A stretch of 64,000 bases of DNA. Origin: Sphaerolaimus hirsutus. Its lineage: Eukaryota; Nematoda; Chromadorea; Monhysterida; Sphaerolaimidae. Both the position numbers and the translations under genes were made by a program. Within the stretch, counting starts at the first letter, position 1. Each line of letters opens with the position of its first letter. The DNA is taken from assembly GCA_964036195.1 (NCBI GenBank), contig OZ038450.1, forward strand, positions 19,807,208 to 19,871,207, in the 5' to 3' direction. A model generated the notes under the pieces. The model had not been told where the DNA came from, did not search any database, and saw only the letters and a program-made list of their open reading frames with translations. Positions 52,102 through 63,430 of the stretch are shown here, piece by piece.

Positions 52102-55100
52102 ATGGCGCTGAATGGTCTGAATGACAACAAAGCTGGTATGCAGGGTCTGGACAAGGTGTGCAACTTTTCTGGTGTTCTGGAGATGCAAAATAGGGTTATC
52201 AAATGGGGCCTGTGTCCGTATTTATCGTATTGCTCGACCTTTGATATATTTAACCCTTCGTACCAATACATTTCGGTACTTTTATTCTAATTTGGATTTT
52301 ACGGGATTCTAAACTTTAAGCATGATAATTCACATTGCCAGGAACCCTTTTTCACAATGTCCATTGTGTGTCCCATGCCCATACCCTAGCTCCACCCCTG
52401 ACTCTCACCCAGGCCCGCATCAACTCGATAATCCAACAAGCCACCTCAAACAGTCGCTACGGCGTGCACGCGCGCAAGCGGCAGCAGCAGTTGGACAGTC
52501 GGGCGGCACAACTGCGACTGCAACTGGCCGCCGCCAGTCCGGCCGCGCTGCACGAAGCCGCCGTTCAAGCAAGGCGACACATTGCAGAGGTTGAAAAGTG
52601 CCGCGATTTGAGTAGGTGCGTGGTGCACGTGGATATGGACGCGTTTTATGCCGCTGTGCACATGAGGGATGAGCCTGGATTGAGGCACGTGCCTATGGCT
52701 GTTGGGAGTGAGTCTATGCTGGTTGGTGGGTTTTTGGGTATATTTATCTGTTCAATTACCGTATTTCCTTGTTATACTCCCCCCCCCCCCGTCGAAATGG
52801 CCACTGAATAAATAACCCCTCTCGATATACCTCCCGTCTGGAATGATATACAGCATGTACTTATGCAATGTACATGAACATGATGTATTTATTTCTGCCA
52901 GTTTTCGAGTGCTACCCCCCTCCTTTAACCTCCCTCTATACTGATTTCAGTCAACGTCGAATTATCTGGCGAGACGTTTTGGCGTGCGCGCTGCCATGCC
53001 AGGTTTCATTGCCAAGAAACTGTGTCCCAATTTGGTTCTAGTGCCTTGCGACTTTGCAAAGTACACTGAGGCTTCGCAGATTGTACGGAAGGTGGTTGAT
53101 TTTTATTGCTTTTTTCTTGTGTTAAAACATTCTGATTCTAATTGAATTTGCAATTGAACAGGTCCTCCGAGAATATGATCCCAATTTAAGTGCAATCGGT
53201 CTGGATGAAGCCTACCTCGATCTTACAGATTTTCTAGTTGCGCGTTCTGCGCAGCCTCCCAGTGAGTTTTCTTTTGGTGCCGGAAATGTGGTACTGTTTT
53301 AGACCATTCGAGCATGTTGTTCCCATGACGATTGGTAATCGACAATGTTTTAGGACACTTTTTGTAGTCTGGTCTTAAAATAGATGTTTCGCGGAAAATG
53401 AAAATACAGCAAAACCAGTCTGGTTACGTGGTGTAGTACAGTAGATGATTTTGGAATTACACGCGTCTCAAATAGCCCGATTTTATTAAGCTTTGAGTAA
53501 AATTTTAAAAAAATGCAAAAAAAATTCAGAAACTTTCGCGCGCATCCGTTACCATGGAACGTGTCAATGTTCACTGCCGAGATTTCCCGCCGATGACTCA
53601 GTTCCAGTAGCCTCAACAAGTGCACAGAATGAAACTGTTGAAGAAAGTGAATGCGAAATTTGCAAGCAAAACCGCAGAAAGATTACTGATAGCGTCACTT
53701 TTGGCGGTGACGTGGCATCAGTTGTAAATGAAATTCGCTTTAGGATTGAGCAGGAAACGAGGGGGTTGACTGCTAGTGCTGGTGAGAATTTGTGTGAATT
53801 AATGCTTTTTTCTATGTATGTAGCACTTTTTGAGCATTGGTAAGTAGGGTTCAAACGGGATCCCGATCCCGATCCCGGATCCCGTGAAATTCCGGGATTT
53901 AGCAGTCCCGATCCCGATCCCGAAACCCCAATCCCGATCCCGAAATCCAAAAATACCAATCCCGATCCCGATCCCGAAAACTTTCAAATCCCGATCCCGA
54001 GAATCTCCCAAGTCCGGGATCCCGATCCCGGAAAAAATAGTGGAAATTATGAAAAGTGAAAAAATGACATTTTTGCGTGCAAAAATGTGAACGCAGACCC
54101 CCAGCGTCCATTTTATGTCACTTTTCTGGCTTCCAACAGTGTTTTGAGACCTTTATGAACAACTGTGAATGCCAGAACAGTGACGAAAATCGCTATCCCT
54201 AGACCCCAATCCAGATCCCGAAAAAATGCCAATCCCGATCCCGTGACCCCAATCCCGGCCAATCTCGATCCCGATCCCGATCCCGAAATCTCAAAATACC
54301 AATCCCGATCCCGATCCCGAAACCCCAATCCCGATCCCGATCCCGAAATCTCAAAAAGTGAATCCCGATCCCGATCCCGAAAAGTCAATCCCGTTTGAAC
54401 CCTATTGGTAAGTACTTGACAATGTCATTTTGAAAATTATGTGTTTATTTAACAGTTTCTGTCTGTAACAAAATAGTTGTGGGAATAGTCATTCGTTTTC
54501 TTTGTCGTTGTGACAAATTTCTTCCCGTTACATTTGTATTTTTTAATCGGACATTGAAAAATCGCACAGGCATCGCATGTAACACGCTGCTGGCAAAAAT
54601 TTGTTCAGATATCAACAAACCAAATGACCAGTTTCAATTGGCTTCAAAACGTGATGAAATAGTTAAATTTATGAGTGATTTATCTGTGAGGAAGGTGTGT
54701 TCGGTTTCAAAGTTGTAATTTATTTATGTTGTAAGTAGGGATGGCCGAAAAAGCGTTTTTTTCCAACGACAAGGTGTTTAAAAAAAAACGTTTTTTATTT
54801 ATTTTTTTTAAACTTTGAAAAAAAAACCTTGGCCATCCCTAGTTGCAGAGGTATCTTGAATTTTGACCCTCCGAGTGGTTGGATAGATAGCAAATCGCTC
54901 CTCTGGAGGGATAGATAGCTGAAAAATTTTCTGGGGGGGGGGTTGTGGTGGTTCGATATGTAGACTTTTTCGGGGCAAAGAAGGAAGAAAAGGGAGAAAA
55001 ATCGCTAAAAGTAGGTGTAAAATGGCTCAAAATGGATATACAAGAGCATATAGCACTAAATATAGCTGAAAATAGGCTTGCTCGCTATTGACCCATGTGA

Positions 55101-58100
55101 CATCAGTTTTGGCAATAACCTAATAAGTGCTCACCACTTGCGTGCCAGTTGCGCAAAATGGTTATATTGATATACCGTATTTCCTCGAAATACCCCCCTC
55201 TCGGAATATCCCCCTTCGGTTAACCCCCCCCCCCCTCAAAATTTGCGCTCTGAAACGCCCAGGGGTTATTCGCCGGGGTAATTGGGTCAGCAGCCCTAAA
55301 CATCAATAACCCCTGGACATCCGCGCTCGTAGCACATCGACATGCGCGCAGAGGGCCGTAAAAACCCATGGGCGCCACTGCCCATGGTTCACCGATGCAC
55401 AGGCTTGCTTTTGTTATCGCCGTTTGACATGGCGCACACTTCATCGCTGTCGCACAGAGCACTTTTTGTCGTTGCCGCATGGCACACCCAATGGCGCTGT
55501 GCACACTAGTTTACTGCCTGTAAACTTCGATTTTAGTAAACTAGTATATAAGCTTTGAACGCATTCGAGGTTAAACAGAATGCGGTGTCTGTGAACAGTG
55601 GTGTTTGCGGCTCTCTGTGTGCCTGTAGATGTGCTATGAGCGCTGATGTCCAGGGGTGTTTGATGTCCAGGGCTGCTGACCCCGGGGGTATTTCGAGGAA
55701 ATACGGTATATTTAAGATAGCAATTTTTTCGAACTATTATTCGACACCGTCTCTTTCCATTCACAGGTGTCAGGCATCGGCACCGTCACAGAGAATCTAC
55801 TCAATTCGCTGGACGTGCGCAAATGCGGTGATCTGATCACCAAGAAGGCGGAGCTTATGGTTGCGTTCAATGGCGGCTGTCAGTGGCTGTTGGCTGCCGC
55901 CCTGGGCGTGGGTCAGAGTATGGTTGCAGAAAAGAGTGGGTCGGTTTGTGTATGTGCAGGGGTCTTCTAGATTTCGACCCTATGGCGGTTGGATAGATAG
56001 CAAATCGCTCCTCCGGAGGGATAGATAGCTGAAACATTTTCTGGGGAGGGTTCGCGGGGGTTCAATATATCGGCATAGAAGGAAGAAAAGGGAGAAAAAT
56101 CGCTAAAAGTAGGTGAAAATGGGTATATAAGCACATATAAACACCTTCCCGGTCACGTCCGGCAGCCATTTTTTGATGTTACTTCTTATATCCTATCCCC
56201 AGTTCTAGAGCGCCCCAGAGGCTGAAAGTTGGGGGAGATATTGTCGCAACCCCCCTCTACTTCGCATGAATTGGGGGGGTCGCCGCGACCCCCCCAATTC
56301 ATGCGAAGTAGAGGGGGGTTGCGCCAATATCTCCCCCAAGTTTCAGCTTCTGGGGCGCTCTAGAACTGGGGATAGGATATAAGAAGTAACATCAAAAAAT
56401 GGCTGCCGGACGTGACCGGGAAGGTGTTTACTTCTAAAAATAGCTGAAAATAGGTAGTTAGACGCATGAACTAGTGATTTTGGAGGTGAAAATCTTCAAA
56501 AAGGTATGAAAAATAGCGATTTTGAGCGAAAATTGGGGTCGTGTTTCTCAAAAATCGCTCCAAATAGGTAGATAGCTGGCCGATTGGGGGGGGGGGAGTT
56601 TAGGAGATAGTAGCCCAAAATTTTGCCTCCGGGATAGACAGATAGCTGAGCGGCCTCCGGGATAGATAGATAGCTGGGCGGTTTGGGGGGGGGGGGTAAC
56701 CCCCTCCACCCAACCCCCCCCCCCTTCCTACCCTGTGTGTGTGCACCGTTTTGTTTGTGGGGGTGGCATCAATGTTTCGTGGTAGCCGGGCAATTTTAGG
56801 TGCTGAAAATTTTATATTTTTGGTGACAAGTTGTTTGGGTTCTTTCGAAAACTTTTGTTCCGATCTAAATTTAATCCAGAATATTGTCGAGTGCATAAAG
56901 AAAAGTAAAATGTATCAAAGTGACAGTGAAAATTATAGGAAAGTGTATTAGATTAAATAGCATGGAATTACTATAAATATAATCACGAACAACGTTCTTG
57001 TGAAAGACAGGTGTTGATTGATCGCTAGTTTAATGCGAGTTTAATTGTTTCCTCATTCAGAGACGATGGGCGGAAAAGTGTAAGCGCTGAACAGACTTTT
57101 GCAGTAACCTCGGATATGGAAAAATTGTTGGAGATAGTAAAGGAATTGTCAAAGAGATTAGCAGACAATTTGGCCAATGAGAACCTTACCGTACGTTTTC
57201 ATTCTGTCTGAAATTCCGTAGCCTTCAATTCGAGTTAAATCAATTTTGCACTTTTTCCAGGCGTCCCAAATAACTTTAAAACTCAAAACGAGCGATTTTG
57301 ATACGGTCACCAGATCGGCGCCTGCAGCCGCGCGGCCAATAGCTTCTCCTGATGACATATTCTTCTACGCGCGTCAACTATTGCTCAAAGAACATCGCAA
57401 AATGCAAATTAAATTCCAATTTCGATTAATTGGCGTTCGAGCATGCGGTTTGAATTCGACATCAAATTGGAAGAATTCCAACAGTGGACAATTGAGGTTC
57501 GATGAGGCCATTGTGGTAAGGAAAACGGATGCAAATGAAACAAGCGCAGAAGATTGTGCTGCTGATTTTGGCGACATTGAGGTGATTGATGTGAGTTTCG
57601 GAATGTCTCTGGATTTTCTAGTTTCCATTTTTTTAAAGTGTATATCTCCCGAGATTTCTGATGCAACAAATCCTCTGCCTAGTAGGCTTCGACAATTAAA
57701 TACAATTATATTTTTTTCGTTTGTTTTATTCAATTTTCCAATTTTGACGTCCTATCTGTTATCGCTCAATGCCGCTCCACACACAGCGATTTTCAAATAA
57801 GTTCGAACGTTTTTTTGGCAAAGTATGCATACCGTATTTCTTCTAATAGAAGAGCGCCGTTCTATTTTTTTCATCGACCTCCAATAGAACGGCAGGTAAA
57901 CAGGTTGACGAAAAAAATAGAACGGCGCTCTTCTATTAGAAGAAATACGGTATTCATACTTTGCCAAAAAACGTTCGAACTTATTTTTAAAATCGCTGTG
58001 TGTGGCGCGCCAATATCCGTACTCCGTGTTTATCAAGTGCGGGAACTGAAAAAAGGATTTTTCATGACTCTGTAAAAGAAATTTATAAAAACGTTGTTGT

Positions 58101-58353
58101 TTTTTAGATCGTGTCCGCAGTCGAATTGGAACCGTGCCCAGTTTGCAATATGCGAATTCTATCTGTAAAAACGGAGTTGGAAATGTGCCAGCACGTGGAA
58201 ATGTGTTTATCAAAGCGGACTGTGTCCGAACTATTGAAAGATCAGAGAGACCAACGGCCGGAAAATAACCGGAAAGTAAAAAATTTGAATGGTGATTGTA
58301 AGCGGCCGCCGGTAAAATGTAGAAAGTTGGATAGCTTTTTCGTGCGCTCGTAA
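52102..58353 (+). CDS. POLK: DNA polymerase kappa (Y-family translesion polymerase)
   Basis: Ten exons keep frame throughout and give about 622 residues: 52102-52155, 52413-52730, 52951-53091, 53162-53261, 53530-53781, 54570-54694, 55767-55939, 57061-57190, 57261-57590, 58108-58353. The protein opens with [14 protein letters not shown], the kappa-specific N-clasp, so the ATG at 52102 fits. Catalytic acidic residues are in [13 protein letters not shown] and [29 protein letters not shown] is the finger region, [15 protein letters not shown] and [15 protein letters not shown] the palm, [12 protein letters not shown] the helix-hairpin-helix, and [13 protein letters not shown] the little-finger start. 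The last exon has a UBZ-type zinc finger (CPVC, then H and C) and ends KLDSFFVRS, a PCNA-binding-like tail. It is shorter than the vertebrate protein, with one UBZ instead of two. It extends mismatched or bulky-lesion termini in the nucleus. Introns carry several transposons. Confidence 0.93.
53845..54404. mobile_element. hAT-like MITE, GATCCC-repeat family, copy 6
   Basis: Same ends, perfect duplication TTGGTAAG. In POLK intron 5, starting 63 bp after the exon-5 donor. Confidence 0.9.
54842..55080. mobile_element. GATAGATAGC-family half copy
   Basis: One end and the GGATAGATAGC block are present, then sequence breaks off. It adjoins a small A/T-stem fragment (about 54737-54841). POLK intron 6. 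Confidence 0.65.
55171..55710. mobile_element. Inverted-repeat element, TACCGTATTTC family
   Basis: ATACCGTATTTCCTCGAAA at the left and its complement at the right. POLK intron 6. A related fragment lies in POLK intron 2 (about 52757-52845). Confidence 0.75.
55957..56735. mobile_element. hAT-like MITE, GATAGATAGC family, copy 3 (with insertion)
   Basis: Ends CAGGGGT and ACCCTG, imperfect duplication TGTATGTG/TGTGTGTG. It begins 18 bp after the POLK exon-7 donor and contains a 292-bp palindrome at 56139-56430. Confidence 0.8.
56139..56430. mobile_element. 292-bp near-perfect palindrome (foldback element)
   Basis: Arms starting AAACACCTTCCCGGTCACGT read as their own complement at the right end. 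The centre is GTCGCCGCGAC. It is inserted in the GATAGATAGC element, whose other copies lack it. Confidence 0.88.
57771..58012. mobile_element. Foldback element in the last POLK intron
   Basis: Arms CCACACACAGCGATTTT and GCAAAGTATG pair with their complements. The centre holds ACCGTATTTCTTCTAATAGA and its complement, related to the TACCGTATTTC family. Confidence 0.75.
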
Positions 58354-58425
58354 TTTGTTTGTGTTTTTCATCCGAATTTTGAGGACATTAAAAACACTAC
58401 TTGTGCGTTTCGATGGGCCCACACA

Positions 58426-58626
58426 AGTTGACATCAAAATTCGTGTCAACTAAACTCAACTAAATTTTGGTTAATGTGATTTCAACTTTCCGCACAGTTA
58501 ATTTGATGTCGTGACACTTAATTTTCATTGTTTCTGTGATGTGTGGTGCTTTAACGATTTTTTTTTGTTATTTAGTTGACATTCAGTTGACACAAATTCG
58601 CGATGTCAACTAAGCGTGTGTGGGCT
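58426..58626. mobile_element. GTTGACA inverted-repeat element, solo copy
   Basis: GGGCCCACACAAGTTGACATC-like left end and its complement at the right. Lies just after the POLK stop codon, so it may be part of the 3' untranslated region. Confidence 0.7.
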
Positions 58627-58866
58627 CATTCTGGTGATTTGCCTTGTTGATGACTGTGATTATTCCTTATTTAATCGTCCCGAGATCGAAACATTCTCAG
58701 CATTTCCAGAATGTTCGGCGTGTTTGTAACCATCTTTATAAATAGAAATGAACTGGTTTACGCTAGTTGTTGTCCCCATTAATAGTGCTATTCAATGTTG
58801 TGTTGAAAAACTGCCACATGTATTGCACGCAGTATGCAAATTACTGATTACAATTGTGTGCGGAAA

Positions 58867-59125
58867 TCACACTTTGCCGGTTCCGCTAGAGGCAAAGTTA
58901 AATGACAAATGAAAAGTTAAGAGTTAAGTTTAAAAACAGTTGCAAATGATAAGAAAATGTAATAAAGGTACAGATATATTCGGATATAGAAATTGTAATT
59001 GGATATATATAAATTTTACTTTTATTTTATTCAACTCTACTCTTCTTTTGTTTTTAACTTTATTCTTAACTTGTCATTTGTCTTTGAACCTTGCCTCTGG
59101 CGGAACTGGCCCCTGCGAGCCATTG
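58867..59125. mobile_element. Inverted-repeat MITE between POLK and ST13
   Basis: GGTTCCGCTAGAGGCAAAG at the left pairs with CTTGCCTCTGGCGGAACTGG at the right, with further pairing inward (ATGACAAAT/ATTTGTC-like). Confidence 0.65.
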
Positions 59126-59533
59126 AGTTGTCTGCGCGAATATTTTCCAGTATGCGTTTGAAAACGCGTTTGGGCTTCCTACCGTACGCTTCACAAATTA
59201 CTGGATACTCTACATTGTGCATAATATTTATTTGACGCAGTGCACACCGATTTTTTCAGTATTCGTTTTAAATTATTCTTGACAGGAATGCGGAAATGAT
59301 AAATCTGCCTAGCGGAAATCTGAGGCTTAGCTGCGAATCACCTTTAATTCCATCAAACTTGCGATGGGCCCGTCTTTCTTCAAAAAAATTACAATTTTCT
59401 AACGTTCGGAAACGCAACTGACAAATTTTATCGCACCCCGCGCCTATCACTCAAATCACTTTTCAACCATTTCGCCCCCCACCCCTTCAGACGGACATCC
59501 GTACAAGTGTCCTTTGTAGCATTGGAAGTGACT
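59126..59533. other. Sequence before ST13
   Basis: No gene seen. It should hold the ST13 promoter; a CCCCTTCAG acceptor-like site at about 59490 could start the exon carrying the ATG at 59534. Confidence 0.4.
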
Positions 59534-62500
59534 ATGATCCCGTCGGCTCAAATCGCCCTGCTGCGGCAGTTCGTGCAGGCGCTGCAGGCTAACCCGGTGC
59601 TCCTGCGCGCGCCTGAAATTGCCTTTTTTAAGGAGTATGTTGAGAGGTTGGTGTTTGGCGGGGGGGTTACTGTGCCGTTGCTTTGGCTTGATTGTTGGTG
59701 TAAGTGCAATGACTTTTGGTATTGATTCTTTGCTTTCAATATTTATGAAACATTGTTAACTTTCGAATTGCTCGGAATTCGGGTATCTGTTTGGCGATTG
59801 GCAGACCATTTGAAATTTAGAACAATGTTTGTCATTCAATTATGTGCGCCACAATCCAAGCTAATAAGGCTTGCCTGACTTGATCGCTGCTGCTTCTCAT
59901 CTGGCTAAATCTATCAGCATACTCAAACCCAACTTCCCCTACAGTCTGGGCGCGCAAATCCCCGACCCTCCAGTGGGCGGGGCCAAACCGGAGGCGGAGT
60001 CGCCCAAAGTGGACGAGCCCATGCAGGAGGATGCCAACGAACAGACCAGCGAGAGTGCGCTTCCTGAGGAGCAGGTGGAGGAGATACCCATGCCTGGTTG
60101 GTATGGGGGAGTGGATGTTTTGTGGGATTAGTGTGGTTCAAACGGGGTACCGACCCCGATTCTGAAATTTGAAAGTCTCAATCCTGATCCCGAATTGCTT
60201 CGAGTCCCATTTGAACACTAGTTTGAGCGTTGTTCAGGCCAGGTTTTTCAAAACGTTGCCAGCGTCACGATGTATCTGGGTTAGGAGGATGTTTTCGACT
60301 GCCTGCCTGCCTGCCCACTTTCTGCGTGCGTAAAATAACCGCAAGCAAATTTAGGGTTCGAGTTTTGCGGCGTATATTTGACGCTATCACAGATCGGCCA
60401 ATTGCAAATCATAACATACGGAATAAACCACAGAACTAGATCAATCCGGCGTGCTGACCGAGCTGGACCAGGAGTCTGACAAGCCGCTGCCCATGGGCGA
60501 CGAGTCCAAGGAGCTCACCGACGAGGTGCTCGAGCTGTCCAACGAAAAACGACACCTGGCGATGGAGAAGTTCTCTGACGGTGACTCACTTTTTGGTTTC
60601 TCGCTGTTGGGAGTTGTGTGTGACGATATGCGGCAAGTAAAAAAAATATAAATATTTATAGTTATGTTTTTAAATGTCAATTTTCTGCTTATCTGTTATA
60701 TTCGCTCAGTAGCACCGCGCAGCATCTTTCGAGCAATATACGAATTGTTTTCAACCCGGTTTTCAGGCGACTTCGAATCTGCCATCCAACTGTTCACTGA
60801 AGCGATCGAAATCAACCCGCACTCTGCCATTCTGCACGCTAAACGAGCAGCGTACGTTTTTGCCATTTGTAGTTTTTGTGAGCATGCACAGACACTAGCT
60901 TTCTGCTGGTATTTGAGATGCATTACGAGACAACTGAACGTCCTACGCGATCCACAATCGTGTAAATATCACTGCTAGTCTCAAAACAAATTACGGAAAA
61001 CGGACAGGTAAATAAAAAATTTGGCTGCCGGGAAGTGGAAAAGTAAAAATTTATCAGCTGCCGGAAAACGTAAAATGAAAAAAATAAGGTTTTTCAGAAA
61101 ACCGAACTTTACACCCTAACCACTTTCAACCCACCCTTCTCAGGGCCCTCCTAAAGCTGTCTCGGCCTCGTTCGGCCATCGCCGACTGCGACAAGGCAAT
61201 CAAATTAAACCCGGACGCGGCCAGCGGCTACAAGTTCCGCGGCAGGGCGCACCGCCTTTTGGGGCAGTGGGAGCGGGCCCACACGGATTTGGCTACAGCT
61301 TGCAAGTTGGATTATGACGACACGGCTTATGAGTGGCTCAAGGAGGTGGAGCCTAATGTGGGTGGGGGTTTGGGTTTTTGATGGGGGGGTTTTGATGGGT
61401 GGTTGGATGTGAATAAAATTGGGGAAATGCGTGTGTTATTGAGAAGCGTTGTGTACTATCGCATGAAATTCATACAAAGCCCCAAGTTTTGTGTGCTCGA
61501 GGAAAATGTTACTAAATGACATAACATTACTTTTCGCAGAGAGGGGATTGATCGCATTTCGTTAGGTCCTCATTTAACAAATAGCAATTACAAATAAACT
61601 AGATAAAGAAAAACAATCCAAAATTATCAACTATAATTTTCCAATTCAATTTTCAGGCAAAGAAATTACAAGAATGGCATCGTGCCAAGGAACGCGCCGC
61701 TGAGGAGAGGGAATTGACTGCTCGCAAAGAACGCGTCAAGAAGGCACAGGAAGCCAGGGCTAAAACACAAGTTGTTTTTACTTTGTTTCTTTTTTCACTC
61801 TCTTACGACCCCTGTGAAGTGTCAAAAATGTCAATTTTCTGTATATCAGCTTGTCAAAAGTTGCTGTTGAATTTTGGGGGTGCAATATTATAAATGTGAG
61901 GGCGTCTCATGGGCAATTGCTTCCAATTGCGAGACATGCTTCAAATCACAAATATTTTTTGACGTTGCTTCACTTTATGCACTTTACCATTTGTGGTGGT
62001 TTTCATTGTTTTTGGAGCATTTTCTAGCGTTAAAGGTTCCATTTGTTTGTGCTATTATGTCATAATAAGCCATGATATGTTAGTGTAATATATAAATATA
62101 CTGCTAATGTTCCCCCACATACTTGTACAGTGTGAAACACCACTGCCAATGTGTTAGCCTGCTCTTATATCCTTTATTTAAGCACTTTTCCACACCCAAC
62201 ATCACCTGAAGTCACAAATGTTCGACAAAAGGCGATATCCGTAATAAGTCGACATAAAACAGATATTTTAGACAGAAATCACCACTTATAATGCTATCCC
62301 ATGGCTCTAAAGCCATTCTATGGCTATATATAACATCACAAAGTACTGTCACCCGTCTGATTTACCTGTATCTGTTGACTCATGACCATATCTGGGAGCT
62401 TTTAAAAAAAGCGGTTTTATTTGAAAATAAAACCATGTTTTTGAAGAAAAAACGGGGTTTTTAAAATCCCTGTCGTTGGAAAAAAAACTTTTTCGGCCAT

Positions 62501-63430
62501 CCCTACTCTAGACTTTTAGAAATTGGTGTCCATAGCGGACTCACCACATTTCTTGCTTTTTTCCGACAAAGAAGCAAAAGAACAACAAAAGAACGTTACT
62601 GGCACATAAATATGGCGAAATATAAATCTCACCACCCAGGCGGAGGCGGCCGCGCGCGCCGCCGAAGAACCCGACGACGACTTTTCCTTCGGCGGCATGC
62701 CCGGCGCCGGAGCGGGCGGCCCCGGCGGCGTGCCCCCCGGTGCCAGTCCTAGACCCTGTAAAATGCCCTGTAAAATGTCATGCAAAGTTTCACAAGTCAT
62801 GTAAAATGCCCTGCAAAATGGCAACCGAGTTGCCATTTTGCAGGGCATTTTACATGACTTTTGACACTTTGCATGACATTTAACATTTTGCAGGGCATTT
62901 TACAGGGTCTGGGACTGCCCCCTGGTATGGCCGATCTGTTGTCCGATCCCGAGGTGGCCGAGCTGTTAAAGGACCCGGAAGTGACCAAGGCCTTTGGGGA
63001 GATCATGCAGAATCCGGCCAATTTGATGAAGTATATGGGTAATCCGAAGGTTTGTTTTTGTTGGTGGTTTTGTTATGTTTGAGGGAGGTTTGGGTATTTT
63101 TAGGCGCGAAGTTTGTCGACGGAATTTGTTCATATTTTTATTTCATTGAAACTTGACGCGCATTGCTAAAAACAAGAGTCGCCTGATGTCACTTGCACAT
63201 CCATTAAAACATGTTTCCCCGGATCACGAATCATTTTTCCGCAGGTCCAAAAACTGGTCGGAAAGTTCGCTCAAAAGGGCGGCGCCGGCGGCGGACTGGG
63301 GGGTCTATTTGGCGGCGGCGCGGCGCAGCCACCGCCTCCCCCACAAGCCGGCGGCTGCTGCAACGACCCCACGGGCAGCTGCGACACCAAGCCGAAGGCG
63401 AACATGGCGCCCGACCCGGATGTGGATTGA
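59534..63430 (+). CDS. ST13: ST13 / HIP, Hsc70-interacting protein co-chaperone
   Basis: Nine exons give about 409 residues: 59534-59646, 59945-60096, 60440-60580, 60767-60851, 61144-61357, 61657-61770, 62640-62739, 62925-63049, 63245-63430. Order of parts: dimerisation segment ([33 protein letters not shown] across the first junction), acidic linker, TPR repeats ([59 protein letters not shown]), charged helix ([19 protein letters not shown]), a Gly/Pro stretch, and the STI1/DP domain ([31 protein letters not shown]). It binds the Hsc70 ATPase domain in the cytosol and slows nucleotide release. The last exon adds a Gly/Pro/Cys-rich tail of about 50 residues not found in the vertebrate protein. 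The 185-bp intron 7 is an inverted-repeat element whose boundary that restores frame is GT...TG rather than GT...AG. Confidence 0.92.
60128..60222. mobile_element. Short remnant of the GATCCC-repeat MITE
   Basis: Only about 95 bp: degraded GGTTCAAACGGGG and CCCATTTGAACACTA ends around a little GATCCC sequence. In ST13 intron 2. Confidence 0.6.
60996..61119. mobile_element. GGAAACGG-family fragment in ST13 intron 4
   Basis: GCCGGAAAACGTAAAATG-type repeats, ending ACACCCTAACC about 25 bp before the exon-5 acceptor. Confidence 0.6.
61860..62513. mobile_element. A/T-stem family hAT-like fragment in ST13 intron 6
   Basis: Shares the interior of the elements at 914-1625 and 3179-5739 (CACCACTTATAATGCTATCC) and ends TTTTTCGGCCATCCCTA. 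The left end is not recognisable. Confidence 0.7.
62740..62924 (+). mobile_element. Introner-like inverted-repeat element forming ST13 intron 7
   Basis: Same family as the GRWD1 intron-4 element, 185 bp. Exact removal joins CCCCCCG to GTATGG and restores [14 protein letters not shown]. The right edge reads CCCCCTG, not CAG. The direct repeat at the edges is CCGG/CTGG. Confidence 0.75.
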
